Shown here: positions 38,548-46,681 of the stretch, piece by piece | How the letters are laid out: every line of letters begins with the position of its first letter | Numbering within the stretch: position 1 is the stretch's first letter | Source: Acinetobacter calcoaceticus | Lineage (GTDB): Bacteria > Pseudomonadota > Gammaproteobacteria > Pseudomonadales > Moraxellaceae | Direction of reading: 5' to 3' | Assembly: GCF_900520355.1 (NCBI RefSeq) | Contig: NZ_LS999521.1 | Span: forward strand, 1,550,001-1,614,000 | Length of the DNA stretch: 64,000 bases | Program-made: the position numbers and the translations under genes | The notes under the pieces: model-generated | Told to the model about the DNA's origin: nothing | What the model saw: the letters and a program-made list of their open reading frames with translations, nothing else | Database searches by the model: none

Positions 38548-39594
38548 TTAAGATTCTAATAAAACATCAGCTTCTTCTTCATCTTCAACTTGAGCAGCAT
38601 TAGTACCTGTTGTTAACAGTTGTTCGCGGATATTACGTTCAATCTCTCCAGCCATTTGAGGATTCTCTTCAAAGTGGCGAATAACATTGTTCTTACCTTG
38701 ACCAATTTTATTACCTTGATATGAATACCAAGCACCTGCTTTTTGTACGATATCTTGCTGTACAGCTAAATCTACAAGTTCGCCTAACTGGTTTGTGCCT
38801 TTACCGTATAGGATTTGGAAAAGAGCTTCTCTGAAAGGAGGAGCCATTTTGTTTTTAACAACTTTAACTCGAGTTTCAGAGCCGACGATTTCATCGCCTT
38901 CTTTTACTTGACCAATACGGCGGATATCTAAACGTACAGAAGCATAAAACTTCAATGCGTTACCACCAGTCGTGGTCTCAGGGCTACCAAACATTACCCC
39001 AATCTTCATACGAATCTGGTTAATGAAAATAACCATACAGTTTGAGCGTTTGGCATTACCAGTAATTTTACGAAGTGCCTGACTCATTAGACGAGCTTGT
39101 AAGCCCATATGAGAGTCACCCATTTCGCCTTCAATTTCTGCTTTAGGGGTAAGTGCAGCAACTGAATCGACAACAATCATATCAATTGCGCCAGAGCGAA
39201 CTAGCATATCTGCAATTTCGAGAGCTTGTTCACCGTTATCAGGCTGTGATACAAGCAGGTTGTCAATGTCCACACCAAGTTTACGTGCATATTGTGGATC
39301 TAATGCATGCTCTGCATCGATAAATGCACAAGTACCGCCAGCTTTTTGACATTGTGCAATCGCTTGTAGAGTCATTGTGGTTTTACCAGAAGATTCTGGA
39401 CCATAAATCTCGACAATACGGCCTTTTGGTAAACCACCAATCCCCAATGCAATATCTAAAGTCAAAGAGCCTGTAGATACAGCTTCAACTGCTTGAACAG
39501 TGTTGTCACCGAGACGCATCACCGTATTTTTGCCAAATTGTTTCTCAATTTGACTTAGCGCGGCTTGTAATGCTTTGCTTTTATTCTCATCCAT
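38548..39594 (-). CDS. recA: Recombinase RecA
   Basis: A 348-aa strand-exchange protein. Walker [10 protein letters not shown], Walker [14 protein letters not shown] loops L1 ([15 protein letters not shown]) and L2 ([22 protein letters not shown] split over the loop) are all intact; acidic C-terminus ([12 protein letters not shown]). The 145-bp upstream gap has no CTGT-N8-ACAG LexA box, in line with the genus lacking a classical LexA. Confidence 0.97.
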   Translation of the reverse strand: MDENKSKALQAALSQIEKQFGKNTVMRLGDNTVQAVEAVSTGSLTLDIALGIGGLPKGRIVEIYGPESSGKTTMTLQAIAQCQKAGGTCAFIDAEHALDPQYARKLGVDIDNLLVSQPDNGEQALEIADMLVRSGAIDMIVVDSVAALTPKAEIEGEMGDSHMGLQARLMSQALRKITGNAKRSNCMVIFINQIRMKIGVMFGSPETTTGGNALKFYASVRLDIRRIGQVKEGDEIVGSETRVKVVKNKMAPPFREALFQILYGKGTNQLGELVDLAVQQDIVQKAGAWYSYQGNKIGQGKNNVIRHFEENPQMAGEIERNIREQLLTTGTNAAQVEDEEEADVLLES

Positions 39595-39739
39595 CTCAAA
39601 AACCTCAATACTCTATGTTCATCACGTTTAACCCAAGTGGATGCATTGAATCTCAACTTGTTTCACTGAGTTAATAGTGACAGATTTTTTCTATAGCTTC
39701 TATGTGTTGTATGTGTGTGTGCGACACAACTCGACGTTT

Positions 39740-40168
39740 TTATTTATCATCGTATGACCAATTTTGATCATTCTCCTGTTTAAACCGAATAATTTGTCGA
39801 CGATCCTTTTTAACCGGTCTGTGATCAGGTCGAGCTAGATTATGCAATTTTCGTTGGGATGCAATCAACTCCCGTCTAGCAATACTCACTTCGGTTTCTT
39901 CATAAAGTTGCTGTGCGACCGGAGCTGGACCACGTGTGTTTGAAAGGGCTTTTATCACAACTGTTTTTTTATCAAAACCTTGCTGAATAATAAGTTCCAT
40001 TCCCACTCGAATTTCTTTGGAAACTTTTACACGCTCATTATTGTGATGTACTTTACCTCCTTCGATCGCCGCTTTAGCAATTGAACGAGTTTTAAAAAAA
40101 CGAGCAACCCATAGCCACTTGTCGACACGCATGGTCTCTACAGCATCGTTTTCACGCAATTTTGACAT
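39740..40168 (-). CDS. hslR: Ribosome-associated heat shock protein Hsp15 (S4 domain)
   Basis: About 142 aa with an N-terminal S4 RNA-binding domain (MRVDKWLWVARFFKTRSIAKAAI) and a basic tail. Hsp15 rescues stalled 50S subunits carrying peptidyl-tRNA. AAGGATA before the ATG at 40168 decides the start; the frame is open from 40186. It overlaps the upstream yrfG by 17 bp. Confidence 0.9.
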   Translation of the reverse strand: MSKLRENDAVETMRVDKWLWVARFFKTRSIAKAAIEGGKVHHNNERVKVSKEIRVGMELIIQQGFDKKTVVIKALSNTRGPAPVAQQLYEETEVSIARRELIASQRKLHNLARPDHRPVKKDRRQIIRFKQENDQNWSYDDK

Positions 40169-40838
40169 CATTATCCTTTCTATCAATTTGATTCAATATA
40201 GACAGCAAATCTGTAAGCTGATCTAGTGCTTTATAGTCTAAATCTTGATGCTGTCTTATATCTTTTAGACTTGAGGGCTGTGAGATAGTAAACAAGTGTT
40301 TAATACCAAATTTTTCTGCCGTTTTTAATACGGGAGCCGTATCGTCAATAAAAATCGTGTCATCTGGATTGAAGAAGTGTAATTGTTGGAGCTCTTGCCA
40401 AAAATTAATATCTTCTTTGGCATAACCAACTTGTTCACTTGATATGATTACATCAAAGAAATGTTCAATTGCAATATTGTCGAGCTTTAAACGTAAGCTA
40501 GCGCGGTCAGCATTAGTCACCAGCCAACACGTGTATCCTTGTTCTTTAAGTTGTTGCAGAAGCTCAGTACAGCCAGAACGAGCTTGGATTTTAGATTGAA
40601 ATTCTTGTTGTAATTTAAGTACATCAACTCCTACAGTTTTAGTCCAATAGGTTGATGAATACCAAACAAGAGTGTGCCTATGTGTTTGATAAAATTGATA
40701 TAGCTTTTTTTGGCTCTCGGCAAGGGGGAGTTGATGTCTTTTCGCATGTCGTTCAGGAAGACATTCATTCCAAATGAAATCATCAAAAGCGAGATCTAAG
40801 AGGGTACCATCCATATCAAACATTACAATTTTAGACAT
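40152..40838 (-). CDS. yrfG: HAD-family GMP/IMP nucleotidase (YrfG-like)
   Basis: A 228-aa HAD hydrolase: motif I MFDMDGTLLD, motif II LVTNAD, motif IV FIDDTAPVL. The YrfG-specific region NECLPERHAKRHQLPLAES is present. It dephosphorylates purine monophosphates in E. coli. Cotranscribed with hslR, as in E. coli. It is the last chromosomal gene before the integrated element, which begins within its upstream region. Confidence 0.88.
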   Translation of the reverse strand: MSKIVMFDMDGTLLDLAFDDFIWNECLPERHAKRHQLPLAESQKKLYQFYQTHRHTLVWYSSTYWTKTVGVDVLKLQQEFQSKIQARSGCTELLQQLKEQGYTCWLVTNADRASLRLKLDNIAIEHFFDVIISSEQVGYAKEDINFWQELQQLHFFNPDDTIFIDDTAPVLKTAEKFGIKHLFTISQPSSLKDIRQHQDLDYKALDQLTDLLSILNQIDRKDNDVKIA

Positions 40839-40983
40839 GCGTCAAAAAACTCCAAAGGCATTCAAAGCACAATTTTTCAAATGAATTTGTCATATAACCC
40901 TTAAAAAATAATAATTTGGGAATGATTTTTAGCTTTCAAAGAAATTCAAAGCTCAACAAAGCAATTCATGCAACAAACAAAAA

Positions 40984-41004
40984 TTTGTACAAGAGTTTGT
41001 ACAA
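40984..41004. repeat. Tandem TTTGTACAA repeats next to the integrase
   Basis: TTTGTACAA at 40984-40992 and again at 40996-41004; each contains the palindrome TTGTACAA, with start-to-start spacing of 12 bp. They lie 71 bp before the integrase start. Candidates for integrase arm sites or an integrase operator. Confidence 0.5.
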
Positions 41005-41074
41005 AATATTATAGCTGGCATGGACGGTAAGTTGCTTAAGATATTTTGTAAGTTGGACTTTATCTGAAGAGAAA

Positions 41075-42397
41075 ATGGCTTTAAGTGATACCTGGTTAAA
41101 ATCTAATAACGGAAAGGTTAGAGATGCTACGCAAGTTGTAAATGACAGAGAAGGTTTATCAGTTCGCATATCCCCAAAAGGGAAAATTGTGTTTCAAATG
41201 CGGTATAGATTTAATAATGCTTCAAAACGAATGGATATTGGAACTTATCCAATGATGAGTTTGAAAGAAGCACGAGCTGAAGTAGCTGAGAATAAAAAGG
41301 AATTGGATAAAGGTAGAGATCCTTTACAACTTAAATTAAAAAAAGAGACAGCTTATTTAGCACAACCTACAGTTCGTGAAATTTGCATTGAGTTCTTTGA
41401 TACAGCTGCTTCGCATAAAGCAGCATGTAAAGATGATAAAAGAGCATTTGAAATACACGTATTTCCAAGATTAGGTAAACGTATTTGTGATGAAGTTACT
41501 TTACAAGAATGGTCAAAACTTTTGCTATCTATTGTTAGTTATGCAAAAACAGTCGCTGTAAAGGTTCTTGGAAATTTGAAGTTAATTATGCGCTGGGGAT
41601 GTATTCACGGAAAATTACAAGAGCAAACTTTATTACATATCAGAGCAATTGACCTAAACGTAAGAAAGAATTCACGAACTAGATATTTAACAGAACAAGA
41701 GATTTTTTGGGTTATCCATGCAACTTTTCTGTCAACTGGAATGTCACCAAAAAATAAATTTATGGTTCTTTTTTTATTAATATTTGGTTGTCGTGTAGGG
41801 GAGTTGAGAACTGCTAAAAAGAGTAATTTTGACTTTCAGAATCATACATGGACAATTCCCCCTGAGCAGCATAAAACAGGAGCAAGGTCAAAGAAAGCTA
41901 TTGTTAGGCCACTAATTCCTCAGGTAGAAATTCTACTTAGACAGGTATTTGAACTTTCACCACCGGATTGTGAATGGGCCTTTCCAATTATTAAGGCACA
42001 AAAATATAAACCTACTCAGAAAGGTTTTCAAACAACGCTTCCTATTTATATTAATGAAAATGTCAAAAAATATTTTGATGTTGATATGAACCATTGGACT
42101 ACTCATGATTTGAGAAGGACAATGCGTACACATATTTCTGAATTTGCTCCACCGCATATTTGTGAAATTATGCTTGGGCATGCTTTACCGCAAATTTGGG
42201 GTACGTATGATTTAAACCAGTACTTGGAACCTCAGGCGCAAGCTTATGCAAAATGGTTTGATAAGCTCTGCGCCATAATCAATAATTATGAAAGGTTTGA
42301 TATTAAAGGCTCAATTTCAAGTGCTTCTAAATATCCATTTCTAATTTCCCAAGAAGCAACCGCTTTAACACCGTATAAATTGGTTGCTCTTCCGTGA
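41075..42397 (+). CDS. int: Tyrosine-recombinase integrase (P4-like, DUF4102 type)
   Basis: A 440-aa integrase: N-terminal arm-binding domain with IGTYPMMSLKEARAEVAENK, core-binding domain (about 100-195), and catalytic domain with R240 (FGCRVGELR), H344-x2-R347 (THDLRRT), H369 (LGHAL) and nucleophile Y378. All catalytic residues are present. It points into the element, with its 3' end overlapping the convergent AlpA-type gene by 112 bp. Confidence 0.93.
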   Translation: MALSDTWLKSNNGKVRDATQVVNDREGLSVRISPKGKIVFQMRYRFNNASKRMDIGTYPMMSLKEARAEVAENKKELDKGRDPLQLKLKKETAYLAQPTVREICIEFFDTAASHKAACKDDKRAFEIHVFPRLGKRICDEVTLQEWSKLLLSIVSYAKTVAVKVLGNLKLIMRWGCIHGKLQEQTLLHIRAIDLNVRKNSRTRYLTEQEIFWVIHATFLSTGMSPKNKFMVLFLLIFGCRVGELRTAKKSNFDFQNHTWTIPPEQHKTGARSKKAIVRPLIPQVEILLRQVFELSPPDCEWAFPIIKAQKYKPTQKGFQTTLPIYINENVKKYFDVDMNHWTTHDLRRTMRTHISEFAPPHICEIMLGHALPQIWGTYDLNQYLEPQAQAYAKWFDKLCAIINNYERFDIKGSISSASKYPFLISQEATALTPYKLVALP

Positions 42398-42513
42398 CCT
42401 TTAAAAATGGGTTCAGGAAAGGGGTCGGAACCTCTTTCCCGCATATTTTTTAGAGTGCCTTTCGATATTTTGTACCTTTGTAAAATCTCTGGTGTTGAGA
42501 TGTAAATTGCCAT
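42286..42513 (-). CDS. AlpA/excisionase-type DNA-binding protein
   Basis: A 75-aa protein with a MerR/AlpA-like helix-turn-helix (STPEILQRYKISKGTLKNMRERG) and a wing-like FKGHGRATNLYGVKAVASWE. Such proteins act as excisionase or as activators of int. The ribosome site AAGGAGG is excellent. It is the last gene of the leftward early operon and its 3' half overlaps the integrase end in antisense. Confidence 0.8.
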   Translation of the reverse strand: MAIYISTPEILQRYKISKGTLKNMRERGSDPFPEPIFKGHGRATNLYGVKAVASWEIRNGYLEALEIEPLISNLS

Positions 42514-42545
42514 TAAATTTAGACCTCCTTGCTTTTCACTTTCAT

Positions 42546-42836
42546 TTAGGCGACTAACTGATATCTAAGTTGATTCATTTTTGCCATTCCGCGCATACGC
42601 AGTTGATCGACAAATTGTTTATCTCTATTCATCCAAGCTCGACAAAAAGAAGAAAACTGTTTTTGGCAAACTTCATTCATTTCAAATCCTTTACTAGTTT
42701 CTTTTATAGAAATCTTGGCAACGTCCTTGCCTCCTTTTAAGACAATGAAACCTTTCTTATAAGAAGCATAGAAACCATTTTCAGACATCCAAACAGTGAA
42801 TGGATAAGACATAGAGTCAGGGATATACTTCATCAT
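42546..42836 (-). CDS. Hypothetical phage protein (96 aa)
   Basis: Begins MMKYIPDSMSYPFTVWMSENG one base after the stop of the preceding small gene, with GGAGA upstream, so this start is preferred over the frame start at 42914. Basic, with a beta-rich first half (GFYASYKKGFIVLKGG) and a helical second half containing two Cys. No family recognised. Early leftward operon. Confidence 0.6.
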   Translation of the reverse strand: MMKYIPDSMSYPFTVWMSENGFYASYKKGFIVLKGGKDVAKISIKETSKGFEMNEVCQKQFSSFCRAWMNRDKQFVDQLRMRGMAKMNQLRYQLVA

Positions 42837-42837
42837 G

Positions 42838-42978
42838 TCAGAATCTCCAAATAGCATCTTTAAGCTTTGCCTTATGTAACAAGTGTTCAGTTTCATAGAG
42901 AGATACATTTGCAAACACCTGAGTTCGGTTACCGATCACAGTAAATGTTCGTGTTTTGCTGTTATAAATCTGAATCAT
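42838..42978 (-). CDS. Small phage protein (46 aa)
   Basis: A short frame MIQIYNSKTRTFTVIGNRTQ ... AIWRF. Its ATG overlaps the stop of the annealing-protein gene (ATGA at 42978-42975) and its stop lies one base before the next gene, so it fills the operon exactly. Basic and soluble; no family recognised. The tight spacing is the main evidence. Confidence 0.6.
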   Translation of the reverse strand: MIQIYNSKTRTFTVIGNRTQVFANVSLYETEHLLHKAKLKDAIWRF

Positions 42979-43736
42979 TGCTTTTGCATCCACCCAGCAT
43001 CTTTGCGTTTAGACTGACAGGCGTTATAAACGGTCTGTTGAATAGGGGTGTTTTTATACAGCTTATAAATTTTATTTAATTGTTCAAAACTCTGAGCTGT
43101 TTGTACTGAAACAAGAATGCTTTCAAGTTCATCACGAGAATACGTTTTTAAATTCTCTTGATTTGAATCCCTAGGAGGCATTGTTTGCGAATTAGTATTC
43201 TGTTCTTCAGATCGAGTACTAGCTTCCGCATAATTTTTATCTCGGAGAGTTTGAAGATATTGGTGAAACTCTCTGGCCCTTTGTTGGTGACCAGGTGTAT
43301 TCCAAAGTTTTGAATGAATATCCCCAGTAAGACCAATTTGGCTCATACACTTTACTAATGCATCAGTGACTGACTTTTTTGGGGCTTCTTCATCATATTT
43401 CATCTTAATTGGTGTGTTTGCATTGCCAGCTGTTCTATAGACTGCTTTTGTTGAACCCATATGTTCAACTAAGCATTTTTTGCCATCTCTCATATACCAA
43501 AATTGAACCATTGCCCAATGCAATTTAGTTTCTAGATCAAGTGCCTCAAACCCCTGATTTTTAATTGAAAAACCCCAGCCATCGCCACAAGGTCCAAATA
43601 CCTCTGTACAACGAAAAGTTAACCAATAAGGATGTGTTGATGTACCTTTATATTCCTTGCCTTCGATAGTTGTTGTTTGACTTGGATCAGTTAAGAAAAG
43701 TTGATCCCAAAGTTCACGATTTTTTAAATCCAACAT
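42975..43736 (-). CDS. Candidate single-strand annealing protein (Rad52/Sak-like)
   Basis: A 253-aa protein. The ATG at 43736 follows AAGGAGC and gives the phage-family N-terminus (LDLKNRELWDQLFLTDPS). The central part has EVFGPCGDGWGF, then a charged strand region and EEAPKKSVTDALVKCMSQIGLTG, a pattern seen in phage annealing proteins where a Lys-x3-Thr-Asp-Ala helix precedes a small domain. The C-terminal third is a Gln/Asn-rich linker plus a helical end. Position in the leftward operon equals that of lambda bet/exo. Family assignment is by memory and could be wrong. Confidence 0.5.
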   Translation of the reverse strand: MLDLKNRELWDQLFLTDPSQTTTIEGKEYKGTSTHPYWLTFRCTEVFGPCGDGWGFSIKNQGFEALDLETKLHWAMVQFWYMRDGKKCLVEHMGSTKAVYRTAGNANTPIKMKYDEEAPKKSVTDALVKCMSQIGLTGDIHSKLWNTPGHQQRAREFHQYLQTLRDKNYAEASTRSEEQNTNSQTMPPRDSNQENLKTYSRDELESILVSVQTAQSFEQLNKIYKLYKNTPIQQTVYNACQSKRKDAGWMQKQ

Positions 43737-43746
43737 AGGAAGCTCC

Positions 43747-43890
43747 TTAATGATTAGGCCAGCACAAACCGCAGTTGTGACATTTCCATTGACTACCTGA
43801 GCCAGAATGACTAACACCCAAAGTACATTTTTCATTAGTACATCGAGAACAAGTCCCATAAATCACACGAAAAGATTTCATAACAAACAT
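43747..43890 (-). CDS. Tiny zinc-finger-like phage protein (47 aa)
   Basis: Frame beginning MFVMKSFRVIYGTCSRCTNE with CSRC-TNEKC in the first half and CHNCGLC in the second, so two CxxC-type knuckles that probably bind zinc. AAGGTG sits six bases before the ATG, and the stop is 10 bp before the next gene. It lies antisense-free in the leftward operon, upstream of the annealing protein, whose longer frame overlaps it only if an unlikely start is used. Confidence 0.65.
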   Translation of the reverse strand: MFVMKSFRVIYGTCSRCTNEKCTLGVSHSGSGSQWKCHNCGLCWPNH

Positions 43891-43905
43891 CTGTTTCACC
43901 TTCTA

Positions 43906-44274
43906 TTAACGTGAACCTAGAAATCCACGACGGATTTTGTAGGCCTTGCGATCAGGAGAAGGGATGTGTGTTTTGCTATAAATTTCATCCAATTCACGTT
44001 TTCTTTGTTTTTTAATTTCCTCTTCTAAATTACGGAGGATCCATGCTTTAGTATTGAGCGTATATTGAGAAACAGGGGTTAATTCACCTGAATCATCAAT
44101 GGTATATACACTTGTTAAAGTGTGAGGTGCAGCATAAGTTGTGAAGCCCAATCGAACTTTATATAAATTACGTTCATCATCTTTCCCCTTAAACTCGCGG
44201 AAAGATTTATTGTTTGTCTGCCCAGTAGGGCTATTGTTATAACGTCTAGAACCCCGAAGAAAGTTAGTGTTCAT
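43906..44274 (-). CDS. Hypothetical phage protein (122 aa)
   Basis: A basic, Asn/Arg-rich N-terminus (FLRGSRRYNNSPTG), a central beta-type stretch (YKVRLGFTTYAAPHTLTSVY), and a charged helical C-terminus (LRNLEEEIKKQRKRELDEIY). It could bind nucleic acid, but no family is recognised. It overlaps the upstream gene by ATGA. Confidence 0.6.
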   Translation of the reverse strand: MNTNFLRGSRRYNNSPTGQTNNKSFREFKGKDDERNLYKVRLGFTTYAAPHTLTSVYTIDDSGELTPVSQYTLNTKAWILRNLEEEIKKQRKRELDEIYSKTHIPSPDRKAYKIRRGFLGSR

Positions 44275-44600
44275 TGAGCGCCACCTTGTTTAACTACAAG
44301 TACTTCAAATTCAATTGATTCACCAGAATTAAACTGCTGCTGCCAATGTTGAGCTTTCTTTTCACGAATTTGAGCTTCACTATCACATGCATATAAAAAG
44401 CCAATAATGATTGTGCTAAAAGCCAAGAAGAATAAGACGTAAGGCCATTTACTATCTTTTTTAAACTTTTGCTCCTCCGGCGTAGGGTGCTGGTAGAGTT
44501 TTGAAGTAGCAGGCATATTTGTTTTGTTTGCGCTAAGTTCTGGTACAAAACAAATAGGGGTAGTTGGAGACGATTGACTGCTTATATATTTTTGATTCAT
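44271..44600 (-). CDS. Hypothetical single-pass membrane protein (109 aa)
   Basis: First gene of the leftward operon. A polar N-terminal half, one strong membrane helix (WPYVLFFLAFSTIIIGFLYA, about residues 52-71) and a short charged C-terminal part. Topology and role are unknown; early phage membrane proteins sometimes act in exclusion or host takeover, but nothing here shows that. Confidence 0.6.
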   Translation of the reverse strand: MNQKYISSQSSPTTPICFVPELSANKTNMPATSKLYQHPTPEEQKFKKDSKWPYVLFFLAFSTIIIGFLYACDSEAQIREKKAQHWQQQFNSGESIEFEVLVVKQGGAQ

Positions 44601-44636
44601 AATAATTCGCCTTGATACGTTAAGTATTGGTAGAAG

Positions 44637-44669
44637 AAGCCTCGAAGCCGTCCAAAGTCATCGAGGCTT
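44637..44669 (-). promoter_or_regulatory. Leader hairpin of the leftward operon
   Basis: Perfect 9-bp stem AAGCCTCGA (44637-44645) / TCGAGGCTT (44661-44669) with a 15-nt loop, between the left operator pair and the first leftward gene. On the transcript it is followed by a CUUCU-rich stretch. It could be an attenuator or an antitermination site. Confidence 0.5.
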
Positions 44670-44692
44670 TTTCATGTTTTGGTGAAATTATT

Positions 44693-44741
44693 ATTCATCA
44701 ATGAATAGATTAATTCAACAACAAATTATTCACTAATGAAT
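44693..44741. promoter_or_regulatory. Left operator pair (OL-like)
   Basis: Two 14-bp palindromes of the form ATTCA-N4-TGAAT: ATTCATCAATGAAT (44693-44706) and ATTCACTAATGAAT (44728-44741), 35 bp apart. They lie upstream of the leftward operon. The same motif recurs between cI and cro. Confidence 0.8.
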
Positions 44742-44781
44742 TAATTGTACATAAATTAATCAATATAATTTATTAGGGGCG

Positions 44782-44807
44782 AAAAAAAACCCAGTATTAA
44801 ACTGGGT
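44782..44807 (-). terminator. Terminator of the repressor operon
   Basis: ACCCAGT / ACTGGGT around ATTAA with a T7-8 run on the minus strand. It ends transcription of the repressor and the small gene after it, before the left operators. Confidence 0.88.
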
Positions 44808-44871
44808 ATTTCCTATTTATTTACATGTGTTTACAAGGGTTAACATTCAAATGAATAGAATCCAATCATTT

Positions 44872-45147
44872 TTAGTTTTTGATCAAATTATTTTTCGTCA
44901 AAATCATTAATCTTGCTAACTCATCATTAAAACTATTTAAAGCTTCTTTTATCTTTAATGCTGCTAATTCATGGTTTTCAAAATTATCTAAGATGAAAGA
45001 CTCTTCAACTAATGGATGATGTTCATTAGAAATATTTTTAATATTTAAAAGAATATTAGCAGCTAATTCAGGTTGAGTTTTTATAACTTCTTCTGCGAAA
45101 GTTGTTAAAATACTATTAATTCCTTGAAATTCAGTTACTTTAAACAT
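44872..45147 (-). CDS. Hypothetical protein cotranscribed with the repressor (91 aa)
   Basis: An acidic, helical protein (FAEEVIKTQPELAANILLNI, then ALKIKEALNSFNDELARLM). It lies 11 bp after the cI-type gene and before a terminator, so it would be made in the lysogen. Lysogen-expressed genes in this place are often exclusion or immunity factors; no family recognised. Confidence 0.6.
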   Translation of the reverse strand: MFKVTEFQGINSILTTFAEEVIKTQPELAANILLNIKNISNEHHPLVEESFILDNFENHELAALKIKEALNSFNDELARLMILTKNNLIKN

Positions 45148-45158
45148 CTTATTTTTCC

Positions 45159-45848
45159 TTAAAACTCTCTATGCATTCCAACGACTTTACCAACCAACTT
45201 ACATTCTTCTGTTAGTTTGATAATTTGTTCAGGCCATTTAGTATTTAGAGGCTCTAAATATTTTTCTTCACCTTCTTCAATTATTAATCTCTTAAATGTA
45301 GCTTGTGTATCGCCAGCGCATGAAACGATAACTAAATCATTTGTTTTTAAATCAAATACTGGAAAATCAGGATTTACATAAATTCGATCACCTGGTTCAA
45401 ACTTCGGTAACATCGAGGTACCAGTAACTATAAGTCCATAAGCATTCTTTCCTGCCTTTTTCATTGGTGGAAGCCATTCAAGAATCTCAGTATCTTTTAA
45501 TACTGTTAGAACGTCTGTAAATGAACCCGCTGCAACCCATGAAATTACAGGGACTTGATCCCCATCTAATTTTAATTTATTTGATAAATTTACATTGTTA
45601 TCAAGTAACCCATCTTTTTCATTACTTTTTTGATTTTCAATAACTTCTAAATCGCTATTGATAAGTGTATTTGCATCATAACCAGCCCATGAAGCAAGTT
45701 TCTCCACTGTGGAAATTTTAGGTTCTTTATATTGCCCGTTCTCCCAACGAAAAAGTGTGGGTTGGGGTACTCCAGACTTTTTACTAAGCCCTGTGGTAGT
45801 GGTGCTGTACTTCTTTAACAGGTACTTAACATTTTTTTGAAGGTGCAT
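45159..45848 (-). CDS. cI: CI-type repressor with S24 self-cleavage domain
   Basis: A 229-aa repressor. N-terminal helix-turn-helix (about 16-45, TTGLSKKSGVPQPTLFRWENG), linker, then a LexA/CI-type peptidase: cleavage site A107-G108 (SWVAAGSF), nucleophile S145 (GTSMLPKF) and general base K186 (QATFKRL). All three are present, so DNA damage through RecA should inactivate it. It is divergent from the Cro-like gene, with three operators between. Confidence 0.92.
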   Translation of the reverse strand: MHLQKNVKYLLKKYSTTTTGLSKKSGVPQPTLFRWENGQYKEPKISTVEKLASWAGYDANTLINSDLEVIENQKSNEKDGLLDNNVNLSNKLKLDGDQVPVISWVAAGSFTDVLTVLKDTEILEWLPPMKKAGKNAYGLIVTGTSMLPKFEPGDRIYVNPDFPVFDLKTNDLVIVSCAGDTQATFKRLIIEEGEEKYLEPLNTKWPEQIIKLTEECKLVGKVVGMHREF

Positions 45849-45879
45849 TTTTCCAACTCCAAGATGGATAACTAATTTT

Positions 45880-45944
45880 ATTCAAAAATGAATATTTTTT
45901 GTGAAACAATTCATTGGTGTATTGACAACTATTCATTAGTGAAT
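45880..45944. promoter_or_regulatory. Right operator array and early promoter (OR-like)
   Basis: Three copies of the ATTCA-N4-TGAAT motif: 45880-45893 (ATTCAAAAATGAAT), 45909-45922 (imperfect, ATTCATTGGTGTAT) and 45931-45944 (ATTCATTAGTGAAT). TTGACA at 45922-45927 is a good -35 for rightward transcription, and the third operator lies between it and an A/T-rich -10 at about 45944-45950, so bound repressor would block the promoter. Confidence 0.8.
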
Positions 45945-45974
45945 AAAAATATGCCTTAACACGGAGGCATTAAT

Positions 45975-46208
45975 ATGTGCATGAATATTCAAGATAAGGT
46001 TATTTACCTTTCAAATAGCCGAGGTTTGTCTCAACAACAAATCTCCGAACGAACTGGTATTTCTCAAAGCTCTGTTTCAAAAATCTGTAGAGGTGAACAA
46101 AAGGAAGTTGCTTATAACAAAGGTGCAGCTTTAGACACTTTAATAGCAAATGAGCGGATGAAAGAAGCCGTGGAAGCAAAGTCCAAAAATCTAAAAGTAT
46201 CTGCTTGA
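45975..46208 (+). CDS. Cro-like helix-turn-helix protein
   Basis: A 77-aa protein with an XRE-type helix-turn-helix (SNSRGLSQQQISERTGISQSSVSKICRGEQ). GGAGG seven bases before the ATG. First gene of the rightward early operon, divergent from the repressor, the classic Cro place. Confidence 0.85.
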   Translation: MCMNIQDKVIYLSNSRGLSQQQISERTGISQSSVSKICRGEQKEVAYNKGAALDTLIANERMKEAVEAKSKNLKVSA

Positions 46209-46240
46209 TTACTACTGTTTGTAGGATAAGAGGCTTAACT

Positions 46241-46615
46241 ATGGCTGAAAAACTTTTAGCAAATGCTTCAGCAAAATTAACTTTAGACGAAAAAGCAAAG
46301 ATGAATTGGATTGCCAAGTTAGAGGGCAAGAATTCTCTATCAAATCTCATCCGCTCTATGTGTAAGAAAAAGATTTCAGAAGTAGAAGGTGAGATAGCAG
46401 ATACAAGCTCTCTCGAAGTAATTAAAAACATTTGCACAAGAAAAATCTCAGAAGCAGAAACTGAATACGAGTTTCTCAGAAATGTATTTATTGGGTCAAA
46501 AGAAAGCGGGTATACCGAAGATACCTTTGAATTAGTGCCTCTAAGGGCAGAAAAATCACGGCATTCAAATGCAAGTGATAAATCAGTCCAGCTTGATTTA
46601 CTTAGCTGGAAATAA
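46241..46615 (+). CDS. Hypothetical early phage protein (124 aa)
   Basis: The ATG at 46241 follows AGAGG; the frame is open from 46205. The N-terminus (KLTLDEKAKMNWIAKLEGKN, then SNLIRSMCKKKI) resembles a ribbon-helix-helix or CII-like small DNA-binding protein, but this is weak. The C-terminus is charged. Position equals that of cII in lambda. Confidence 0.6.
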   Translation: MAEKLLANASAKLTLDEKAKMNWIAKLEGKNSLSNLIRSMCKKKISEVEGEIADTSSLEVIKNICTRKISEAETEYEFLRNVFIGSKESGYTEDTFELVPLRAEKSRHSNASDKSVQLDLLSWK

Positions 46616-46681
46616 AAAACCACCCCCTGCGCCAACAGGAAGTGGTTATGGCTTGTTCCCTCACCTTGGAGTAAAGGAAAC

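Noticed and set aside
39595..39739. Possible LexA box upstream of recA (CTG...CAG words)
   Set aside because: The CTG and CAG are 12 bases apart, not the 10 needed for the Gram-negative consensus, and the flanks do not match.
46000..46635. 211-codon open frame on the minus strand, antisense to the Cro-like and following genes
   Set aside because: Composition is Ser/Phe/Leu-rich as expected for a mirror of the plus-strand genes, with no ribosome site; the plus-strand genes have good starts and domains.
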